Part shown: piece after piece, positions 1 to 5,672 of the stretch
How positions within the stretch are numbered: position 1 is the stretch's first letter
Layout: each line of letters begins with the position of its first letter
Source: an uncultured Oscillospiraceae bacterium
GTDB lineage: Bacteria; Bacillota; Clostridia; Oscillospirales; Oscillospiraceae
Assembly (NCBI GenBank): GCA_910587205.1
Contig: CAJULZ010000100.1
Coordinates: 1-10,016, forward strand
DNA: 10,016 bases
Direction: 5' to 3'
Position numbers and translations under genes: made by a program
Notes under the pieces: model-generated
The model's database searches: none
Told to the model about the DNA's origin: nothing
The model's input: the letters and a program-made list of their open reading frames with translations, nothing else

Positions 1-1
1 T

Positions 2-208
2 GCCTCGCCTGTATCCTCCTTTGGCTACTTTGATGGTTTTAAAACAGACTCTAAGCAAAACCATATCGATAAGCGGCGTCTGTTTGTAAATAGCGGCAAC
101 AAAGCACTTAAAGCACTTGATATGCAGGAAAAAAGAGTATATTACTTCTTAGGACCTGACCCAAATTCGCTGCGCAGCTTTTGCGTCAGATATCCGCAGA
201 CAGGGTGA
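2..208 (+). other. Open frame without a start, possible 3' end of an unknown gene
   Basis: A reading frame is open from the left edge to a TGA at 206-208 (68 codons; it ends with residues RYPQTG before the stop). The composition is mixed and rich in Lys, Asp and Phe, with no motif I recognise. It could be the tail of a gene that starts outside the window, or simply the untranslated region upstream of the chemoreceptor that happens to lack stops. Its codon use is more AT-rich than that of the genes further right. The receptor's ribosome binding site lies only about 27 bases after this stop. I cannot assign a function and consider a chance frame at least as likely. Confidence 0.2.
117..143 (+). 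promoter_or_regulatory. Weak candidate promoter for the chemoreceptor
   Basis: TTGATA at 117-122 and TATATT at 138-143 resemble -35 and -10 boxes, but the spacer is only 15 bp, shorter than the usual 16-18. It would give a leader of about 100 nt before the ATG at 247. I looked for a flagellar sigma-28 promoter, usual for chemoreceptors, and found no correctly spaced one. Confidence 0.25.
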
Positions 209-246
209 TTTTAGCCCTAAAACCTTGTTTATGTAGGGAATATCTC

Positions 247-2255
247 ATGCAGTTCATGGCGAACAAAAAACTTGCCGCGCGGATCGGCATCATTACGACT
301 GTTATCACCCTGGTGGGGATAACGCTACTCTGGGTCTTTGTGTCTACCAACGCAGCGTCCGTAGTCAAAAACAACATCACCAATCAAATGACTGACGCCG
401 TAGAAGCTATGGCCGCTATTATTGACGAGTATGTGCTCTCCGCAGAGGAATATATGACCGCCTTTGCCCTGGGCAGCGAGGTTCACGACTTGCTCTTAAA
501 CCCAGAGGACCCGGAACTGCTGGCACGGGCACAGAAGTACACCAAGGACTTTGCCGCCGTCAAAGGGGTATTTGAAAGGCTGTACATCGCTACCCCGGAA
601 ACTCATGTCCTAACCCACACCTCCCAGGGCGCCATTGGCATGACTACCCGGTCGGGGGACTCGCTGAAAACCTTCCAGGACACCATCCTGGCTCAGCGGC
701 GGCTGACCAATCTGGGCATCATGCAGTCCCCGGCACCGGCAGCATGCTCCTGTCTATGTACTACCCCATCTTTGAAGGCCAACGGTGCATCGGCTATGCC
801 GGGGCCGGGGTCTATGCCAGCTATCTCATGGACTCGCTGTTGAATCTTGACATCAAGGGCCTGCCTGACAGCGAGTGTGTATTCCTAAATGTGGACACGG
901 GCGTCTACCTATACCATGAGAACGACACACTTCTAAACACCGAGACCACTGACACCGGATATCTGGAGATTATCCAGCGCATCCGGGCAGACAACAGTAC
1001 TCAGGCTAATACATATTCCTACCGGGATAACAACGGAGTCAATCAACTGGTGGTGTATAAATACCTGAAGGACCGCGGCTGGGTCTTTATGGTTCGGGAC
1101 ACCGCCACAGAGGTCTATGCCGCCGTAACGACCGTACGGATTCTGGTGGGTGTTCTGTGTGCCGTCACGGCCGCTGCCGTTATTCTAATCACCCTGCTAA
1201 TCCTTTGGCGGGAAGGCCGGGAGCCCATGGTCGTGGAACGGGCGATCGGCCGTCTGGGCGATCTGAACCTCTCCGCCGACCAGGAACTGGAGCCCTTTTA
1301 CAGCCGGTCGGATGAGATCGGCATGATCGCGCAAACCACTCACCGGGTCTGTGGCTGCCTGTGAAAAACCATCGACGATGTGGGACGCATCTTGGGCGAA
1401 AAGGCGGATGGCAACCTCACCGTGGACGTCATGAAGAATGAATCCTACTATGTCGGCGATTTCAAGGCCCTGTCCTCCAGTTTGCAGTCCATCCACGCCA
1501 ATCTGGTAAATGTCATCCGCGATATTTCCCAGGTAGCCGGACAAGTGGGTGCCAGCGCGGAACAGGTGTCCTTAGGCGCCCAGGCGCTGGCACAGGGGAC
1601 AACCGAGCAGGCGTCCTCTGTGGACAGTCTTATGAAAAACGTGACTTCCATTACCACGCAGATCCAGACCAGCGCCAGCCAGCAGGTGAGCCGAGCCACC
1701 GGCTATGCCGCCGAGGCGGACACAAAGATGGAGCAACTGACGGTGGCCACCAGGAATATTGACCAATCTTCCGCACAAATCGGCACCATTATCAAGACAA
1801 TTGAGGATATCGCATTCCAAACCAGCATCTTGGCACTGAACGCCGCGGTAGAGGCTGCCCGGGCCGGAAGCGCAGGAAAGGGCTTCTCCGTGGTGGCGGA
1901 CGAGGTCCGCAATCTGACCGCCAAATCCGCTGCGGCCGCCCAGAATACCAATGACCTCATCAGCCGTTCTATCCAGAGCGCCAAATCTGGGACAGAATCT
2001 ACTGGCCTGGCCGTTTCCGCCATGCAGGATATCAATGACTGCATCCAGTCTATCAAAACCCTGATGGATGAGATTGCCTCCGCCAGCGTCCAGCAGTCGG
2101 AAATGATCTCGCTGGTTGAAACTGGGATCAAAGGGATCTCCGTAGTCGTTCAAGACAATTCTGCCTCCGCGGAACAGTGCACGGCAGTTTCTAAGGAGCT
2201 GTCCCAGCAGGCACGGATGCTGAACAATCTCATCAGCCGCTTCCGTATCCACTGA
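247..2255 (+). pseudogene. Methyl-accepting chemotaxis protein, broken by a frameshift and a stop
   Basis: This was a transmembrane chemoreceptor that senses a ligand outside the cell and controls CheA through CheW. The start is ATG 247, with AGGGAA 6 nt upstream. Read across the breaks it is about 669 residues, a normal length. It has TM1 around residues 12-32, a Cache-like extracellular sensor (YIATPETHVLTHTS; later YYPIFEGQRCIGYAGAGVYA), TM2 from about base 1130, a HAMP region (SRSDEIGMIAQTT) and a signalling hairpin with tip IAFQTSILALNAAVEAARAG and ADEVRNL. Two lesions are visible. One base is missing in the C run at 728-731, since the downstream frame begins at 732 with GTGSMLLSMYYP. 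An in-frame TGA at 1362-1364 interrupts HAMP and is followed in the same frame by KTIDDVGRILGE; a CGA-to-TGA change would explain it. The helix between ITTQIQ and GYAAEAD also seems about six residues shorter than usual. Any product would stop soon after base 731 and lack the signalling domain. A sequencing error could explain one lesion, less easily both. Confidence 0.88.
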
Positions 2256-2417
2256 AAGGCCGCATGGGGTGGCAATAGATATTGATTGTTCCAGCGGTTT
2301 TTCCTGACCAAAGAGTCAAAATCGTTCCACAACCTTGAGTGCTACGGTTGTTTAGCGGATCGTCACGCTCCTCCGATTCTACCCGCCAGAGGCTCCTTGC
2401 TACTGTGCCTTTTTGTC
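2256..2417. other. Intergenic stretch after the chemoreceptor
   Basis: No gene is seen here. The only structure is a weak inverted repeat, ACAACC at 2329-2334 against GGTTGT at 2346-2351, with an 11-nt loop and no U run. The frames that cross it are short and unlike known proteins. Confidence 0.4.
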
Positions 2418-2459
2418 GCCCGTCTTCTGGAGCTCACCCAGAAGACGGGCCTTTCTTTT
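2418..2459 (+). terminator. Rho-independent terminator of the chemoreceptor
   Basis: A perfect 13-bp stem (GCCCGTCTTCTGG at 2418-2430 with its complement at 2438-2450) closes a 7-nt loop and is followed by CTTTCTTTT. The U-rich side is on the + strand, so it ends rightward transcripts from the receptor gene about 160 bp upstream. Confidence 0.85.
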
Positions 2460-2460
2460 G

Positions 2461-2492
2461 TAAAAGACGGCGTAACCGAAGTTACGCCGTCT
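2461..2492 (-). terminator. UUCG-loop hairpin, likely terminator of the leftward genes
   Basis: AGACGGCGTAAC at 2465-2476 pairs perfectly with 2481-2492. Read on the - strand the loop is UUCG closed by C-G, the very stable cUUCGg tetraloop, and the stem is followed by UUUAC (the run including the last stem base is UUUU). It lies back to back with the + strand terminator at 2418-2459, as expected between converging genes. It would end transcripts of the HTH gene that stops at 2848, although about 350 bp separate them. Confidence 0.6.
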
Positions 2493-2724
2493 CAGACCGG
2501 CGAAAAAGGCAAAGCCTTTTCCGACGGGAGAAGCTGCGGCCTCATGCGCGCACTCGCTGTCCGCCTGCGGCGGCCAACTCGCACACTGTTCGGCCGAGAA
2601 GTGTTTTCCCCGACGCACATGTCGCCGGGGAAAACGGATTTTATTTTTTTCGCGCCTGCGGGCGCGAACTCTGCGAGGCTTTTTCGACAAGCCCAGACGG
2701 CGTAACCGAAGTTGCGCCCCGTCT
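2465..2724. repeat. Structured intergenic element bounded by a duplicated hairpin
   Basis: The sequence AGACGGCGTAACCGAAGTT occurs at 2465-2483 and again at 2695-2713. In the first copy it is part of a perfect 12-bp hairpin; in the second the right arm reads GCGCCCCGTCT, so the pairing is imperfect. Between them lie AAAAGGC/GCCTTTT (2504-2510 and 2514-2520), CCGCC-TGC-GGCGG (about 2566-2578), GTTTTCCCCG/CGGGGAAAAC (2603-2612 and 2626-2635) and CGCGCC/GGCGCG (2651-2656 and 2661-2666). Because the ends are self-complementary they count as both direct and inverted repeats. No transposase is present. It resembles a dispersed non-coding repeat or MITE-like element; that class is an inference. Overlapping frames on both strands look like by-products of base composition. 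Confidence 0.5.
2603..2650 (+). terminator. Terminator-like hairpin with long T-rich tail
   Basis: GTTTTCCCCG (2603-2612) pairs with CGGGGAAAAC (2626-2635) around a 13-nt loop that can itself partly pair. After two G bases comes ATTTTATTTTTTT. The shape fits a rho-independent terminator on the + strand, but no + strand gene ends just before it, so it may be part of the surrounding repeat element. Confidence 0.45.
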
Positions 2725-2756
2725 AGATCAAATAATATTTACTATCCCCCGCTGTT

Positions 2757-2784
2757 GAGATGGCCCCCGTGAGGAAGCCGTCTC
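2757..2784. other. Small inverted repeat near the end of the HTH gene
   Basis: GAGATGGC (2757-2764) pairs with GCCGTCTC (2777-2784) with one G-U wobble and a 12-nt loop. There is no T run on the - strand side after it, so I do not call it a terminator. Confidence 0.35.
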
Positions 2785-2847
2785 AAAAGAACCAGATTTT
2801 AAACAGATCCTACCCATATCCAGGCCAGGGCCTGTAAGTCCGCGCCC

Positions 2848-3306
2848 TCAGCCGGCCTTGTCCAGATACCCCATATCCACATACGCCCTCAATGCCGCCC
2901 GGCCCATCTGCCGGCTCCGGTAGACGGCCTTATCGCTCACCCCGCACTCCCGGGCGATCTCCTGCACCTCGTAACCCTGGGCACTGCGGGACACAGCTAT
3001 GCGCTGCATCCGGGTCAGCTTCACCTGGCAGAGCGCATCCAACATCTCAACCAGTCCCAGTTCACCCCAGGGCCCCTCCAAACAGACCTCGTCCACAGGC
3101 CCTGTCATTCTCTGCCCATATCGGTGTACTTTTTTCTGCGCGTTGCTCAGGGCATTGCGCACCAGCCACGCGGGCTCCTGCTTCGAGTCCTGCCATCGCA
3201 TCAGCTGATCCAGCGCCTCGTCGATGACCGCCTTTTTTACGTGATCGCTACACATACTTTCCCGTTTGTACAGCTCCAGCATAGCCGCTTCCCATTGCTC
3301 TGTCAT
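2848..3306 (-). CDS. Small protein with sigma-70 region-4-like helix-turn-helix
   Basis: This 152-aa protein is probably a DNA-binding transcription regulator or a sigma-like factor. Its C-terminal third (LTRMQRIAVSRSAQGYEVQEIARECGVSDKAVYRSRQMGRAALRAY, given here as overlapping motifs LTRMQRIAV, EVQEIARECGVSDKAVYRSR and GRAALRAY) has the layout of sigma region 4: a hydrophobic QR helix, an EIA helix, a Gly-Val-Ser turn and a recognition helix. The N-terminal half is helical and charged, with no clear region 2. The start is ATG at 3306, because AAGGAG lies 10 nt upstream; an in-frame ATG at 3354 would extend it by 16 residues without a good binding site. It is shorter than most ECF sigma factors (usually 160-200 aa). 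It lies 109 bp downstream of the ATPase gene on the same strand, so the two may be co-transcribed. Similar short sigma-like proteins occur in phages and mobile elements, which is an alternative origin. The function is not known. Confidence 0.7.
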   Translation of the reverse strand: MTEQWEAAMLELYKRESMCSDHVKKAVIDEALDQLMRWQDSKQEPAWLVRNALSNAQKKVHRYGQRMTGPVDEVCLEGPWGELGLVEMLDALCQVKLTRMQRIAVSRSAQGYEVQEIARECGVSDKAVYRSRQMGRAALRAYVDMGYLDKAG

Positions 3307-3402
3307 TTTACAAACACTCCTTTTCATAATCATGGACGCCATCCGGTCGGCCATGGCTTGGTTTCTTGGCTGCTTGTAACTCGCCTATATATTTAATTGT
3401 CC

Positions 3403-3439
3403 ATTATATAGAATATCACTTCTTCATAGTGTTTGTCAA
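3403..3439 (-). promoter_or_regulatory. Candidate promoter of the HTH gene, overlapping the end of the ATPase gene
   Basis: On the - strand a perfect TTGACA (3439 to 3434) lies in the last codons of the upstream ATPase gene. A TATTCT box follows at 3415-3410 with an 18-bp spacer. A perfect TATAAT also occurs at 3408-3403, but 25 bp from TTGACA, too far for the same pair. The 3380-3420 region is very AT-rich. The HTH gene may thus be transcribed separately as well as by read-through. Confidence 0.4.
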
Positions 3440-5137
3440 GACATCCATATAGCTTCCTAAGAAAATTCCCCAGTAGCTACGCAGCTCGGAGTAAACCGTG
3501 TCCGCGTTGGGGTTGAGGCTCTCCGCCCTGGCATATGCCATCAGCAACAGCTCAATCGCCAGCTTCGTATTGTTCGCTATCTCCGCCAGCTCACTCTTAG
3601 TCCAGTCGGCGGCGTCCTTTTCCGCCACCTGCTTCAGCTTGCAGTATATCTCTTGAAAAAACGCGTGCCGGGTGTTCAGCTTCACAATGGAGGAACCGTT
3701 GATGTGTTCAATTTCGAAAAGCTCCTTACCCGGCCAGCCCGAGGACAAAATAGACACCGGGTTTTCCAAAAATTCCTGCCTCTTCGCTTCGGCCAGCTTT
3801 GGATCGGAATCAGGGTCTACGGCAATGTCCTGCAAAGCCCTTTGCAGAATCCTTTCGATTTCCTCTGCGCTGCGGCCAATACCTGCCTGCCCACGGGGCG
3901 CTGTCTTGCTAGCCTCGGCCACAATCCGCGTCACCAGCTCGTGCTCGTTGTTCTGAGCGGCGTCCCTTTTCTCCATCTCGCTCCAGCATGCCCGAATTTT
4001 CGCCCGGGCCCTTTTGACCGGGGGCTGTACGAATTTCCTGAACTCCTCCCGGAGGTTGTCCACCGGTTCCGCCCCCCGTTTTACGTTCCGGACTTGGAAA
4101 TACTCATCCAGCTGAGCGGGGAAGCTGATCTCAATCCCGATAAAGCGGTCCAGCTCATCCCGCCCGCCCGGCAGGCTCCGGGGGATGATGTTGTAGTAGA
4201 TCTCCCGGCCATTCCGCAGTATGCTTACCTTGCCCGCATTGTCGCCCAGGTGCAGGAACTCAAACTGCTTTGCCTCGCCACGATTCCCGCCGGCCCCACG
4301 CTTCCTGCGGAAGATCTGCGGCAGCAGGGTGACGGTGAACTCCACCTTCTGCCCGTCAATTACCAGTTCCTTTTCCTCCATGATCTCCGCGCGGAGGCTG
4401 TTCCTATCCTTCTCCTCCACCTTTTTTATCAAACGCGGATTTTCAATCAGGAACAGCGGGTCATAAGGGTCCACCAGCTTGCCGTCTAAGTAGATTTTCA
4501 GGCCCTGGGCCAGGAAGCGCCGGTACGCCCGGGCGAGGAAGTCCAGCAAGTCGCCTATCTTTTTGTCCAGGGAAGACGAATATTTCCCCTGGTTCACCAG
4601 CCGGTCGATTTTCGACCAGATCACCAGCGTGCCGGAGGGATACTCCTCCCCTTTTTCATCGCACATCAGGTGCTTATATTGCAGCGGATAGCCTTTGACC
4701 TCTTCCTCCACGATGCAGGTCTGCTTGTGCTCCCGGATCTCCGTCAGGTCGATATACGTATGATGGATCTCTCCCCCGATCTGGCGGGTATAGATCTCAA
4801 CCCGGCGGGCCTGGCTGATGCTGGCAACCTTCAGCCCCATGCCAAACCGGCCAAGCAGGGTGCGCTGGTTGTGGTTGGAGGAATAGCCCAGGGTCAGCAC
4901 CTGCGGCAGGATACTGGGGGAGATCCCCGTCCCGTTGTCCGAAAACGCCATCTGGGTAATCTCCTTGGTCTTGCCCTTGACAAAACCCGTTTCAATCTTG
5001 ACCGCCCTTCCTCCCGCGTCGATGGCGTTATCCACCACCTCGCCCACGGCGGTAGACAGGTCATGCCCGGAGTTCCGCATACTTTCAAGGGCCGCATCCA
5101 CCTCAATCAATTGTCCGACTTCTTTTTTCTGTTCCAT
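3416..5137 (-). CDS. GHKL-family ATPase, MORC/MutL/Hsp90-like
   Basis: A 573-aa soluble protein with an N-terminal GHKL (Bergerat) ATP-binding fold. The visible motifs are the N box GEVVDNAIDA (residues 32-41, with E33 as likely catalytic base and N37 as Mg ligand), the G1 box DNGTG (67-71) and the glycine-rich lid GRFGMGLKVAS (96-106). All are intact, so ATP binding and hydrolysis are likely. Residues about 170-360 resemble the S5-like transducer part of MORC/Hsp90 proteins (ILRNGREIYYN at 306-316). The C-terminal 200 residues are helical and charged and I recognise no domain in them; no nuclease or membrane segment is seen. The start is ATG 5137, with AAGGAGGT 7 nt upstream. Family knowledge: prokaryotic MORC/MutL-like ATPases are often found near restriction-modification or other conflict genes, and members act as ATP-driven clamps. 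Here the only partner is the downstream HTH gene, so a defence role is inference. It is not MutL itself, as the usual C-terminal dimerisation/endonuclease part is not evident. Confidence 0.8.
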   Translation of the reverse strand: MEQKKEVGQLIEVDAALESMRNSGHDLSTAVGEVVDNAIDAGGRAVKIETGFVKGKTKEITQMAFSDNGTGISPSILPQVLTLGYSSNHNQRTLLGRFGMGLKVASISQARRVEIYTRQIGGEIHHTYIDLTEIREHKQTCIVEEEVKGYPLQYKHLMCDEKGEEYPSGTLVIWSKIDRLVNQGKYSSSLDKKIGDLLDFLARAYRRFLAQGLKIYLDGKLVDPYDPLFLIENPRLIKKVEEKDRNSLRAEIMEEKELVIDGQKVEFTVTLLPQIFRRKRGAGGNRGEAKQFEFLHLGDNAGKVSILRNGREIYYNIIPRSLPGGRDELDRFIGIEISFPAQLDEYFQVRNVKRGAEPVDNLREEFRKFVQPPVKRARAKIRACWSEMEKRDAAQNNEHELVTRIVAEASKTAPRGQAGIGRSAEEIERILQRALQDIAVDPDSDPKLAEAKRQEFLENPVSILSSGWPGKELFEIEHINGSSIVKLNTRHAFFQEIYCKLKQVAEKDAADWTKSELAEIANNTKLAIELLLMAYARAESLNPNADTVYSELRSYWGIFLGSYMDVLTNTMKK

Positions 5138-5152
5138 AAAAAATACCTCCTT
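5138..5152 (-). promoter_or_regulatory. Strong ribosome binding site of the ATPase gene
   Basis: AAGGAGGT precedes the ATG by 7 A/T-rich bases on the - strand. This fixes the start at 5137 and suggests efficient translation. Confidence 0.8.
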
Positions 5153-5153
5153 G

Positions 5154-5236
5154 GGGAAAGATGGATTTCCATTCGTTCCCCTAGTATTGAGGCTCCTATA
5201 CCCCCTTGTGGGAAGGACGAATTTCCGTTCGTTCCC
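5154..5236 (-). repeat. Two 27-bp imperfect repeats in the ATPase gene leader
   Basis: Copies at 5154-5180 and 5210-5236 match at 23 of 27 positions, and all four differences are transitions. Both begin GGGAA and end TTCGTTCCC on the + strand, so each is an imperfect dyad. The start-to-start distance is 56 bp, and similarity fades in the linker. They lie between the predicted promoter and the ribosome binding site, a place for a repressor's operators or a leader structure. I do not recognise the sequence as a known operator. Confidence 0.6.
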
Positions 5237-5273
5237 GCAGCACTGGGATCTCTCGCACAGGCGCCTCTACTAT

Positions 5274-5335
5274 AGTATGGGAGTCCCAAAGCGGATTTTC
5301 AACATAAAATTGAAAAATTTTTTAAATTACTACAG
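5274..5335 (-). promoter_or_regulatory. Candidate promoter of the ATPase gene
   Basis: On the - strand TTGAAA (5302-5297) and CATACT (5279-5274) are 17 bp apart; TACTAT two bases further on, with a 19-bp spacer, is an alternative -10. Just upstream, 5303-5335 is a run of A and T tracts that could act as an UP element. The leader would be about 130 nt and would include the two 27-bp repeats. Confidence 0.5.
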
Positions 5336-5390
5336 ATTATCCCTCCGCCCCACAGTTTCCAGGCCCATGATCCGCATCCCCCGCGGCCCC

Positions 5391-5436
5391 AAAACGGGCA
5401 AAGGGCAGCGGAGTTCCGCTGCCCTTTGCCCGTTTT
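5391..5436 (-). terminator. Terminator of the copper operon
   Basis: A perfect 22-bp inverted repeat (5391-5412 with 5415-5436; the outer arms are AAAACGGGCAAAGGGC and its complement) has a loop of at most a few bases. The outermost bases give a U run on either strand. It lies 36 bp beyond the copA stop and ahead of the next leftward gene, so its main job is to end the copper transcript. Confidence 0.9.
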
Positions 5437-5471
5437 TATCGTACTGGACGCGGCTTTGCGCCAAAGATGGG

Positions 5472-5672
5472 TCAGGTGATGGACACCACCTGGTACCCCG
5501 CTTCCTCCACGGCGGCGCGGATAGCGTCGTCGGTTACGTTCCCCGTGACCATCGCAGTCTTGCTGTCCAGGCTCACCGTGGCGGACACGCCGGGAAGGGC
5601 GTTGAGCGCCTTGTCCACATGGGCCTGGCACTTGGGACACATCATACCCTCAATGACTACTTTCTTTTCCAT
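5472..5672 (-). CDS. CopZ-like copper chaperone domain with internal start site
   Basis: The 3' end of copA could also be translated alone. An ATG at 5672 lies 11 nt after AAAGGAG (5690-5684 on the - strand) and would yield a 66-aa protein starting MEKKVVIEGMMCPKCQAHVD. This has the size and fold pattern of CopZ: beta strand, MxCxxC metal loop, helix, and the ending EEAGYQVVSIT. Free CopZ carries Cu(I) to CopA and to the CsoR-type sensor. The spacing is slightly longer than ideal. The frame is continuous with copA, with no stop between them, so the certain product is the fusion. The retained ribosome binding site suggests either a recent copA-copZ fusion by loss of a stop, or deliberate production of both forms. 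Confidence 0.45.
   Translation of the reverse strand: MEKKVVIEGMMCPKCQAHVDKALNALPGVSATVSLDSKTAMVTGNVTDDAIRAAVEEAGYQVVSIT

Noticed and set aside
40..72. Sigma-28 flagellar promoter (CGATAA near 67-72)
   Set aside because: The -10-like half is partial, and no TAAA-type -35 lies at the required 15-bp distance.
744..1364. A separate gene starting at ATG 744
   Set aside because: Its protein continues the sensor domain of the receptor in another frame and ends at the internal TGA, so it is part of the broken receptor gene.
728..1364. Programmed frameshift or TGA recoding in the receptor
   Set aside because: There is no slippery heptamer, stimulatory structure or precedent, and other genes in the window (copA, the ATPase, the HTH gene) use TGA as a normal stop.
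2465..2724. CRISPR array
   Set aside because: There are only two copies, 230 bp apart and different in the right arm, with no regular spacers and no cas genes.
2286..2758. Overlapping open frames of about 100-140 residues on both strands
   Set aside because: They cross terminators and repeat hairpins, overlap each other and are Arg-rich. They are better explained by the structured repeat.
3653..4489. 278-residue frame on the + strand
   Set aside because: It lies entirely opposite the GHKL ATPase gene, has no matching ribosome binding site and no recognisable motif.
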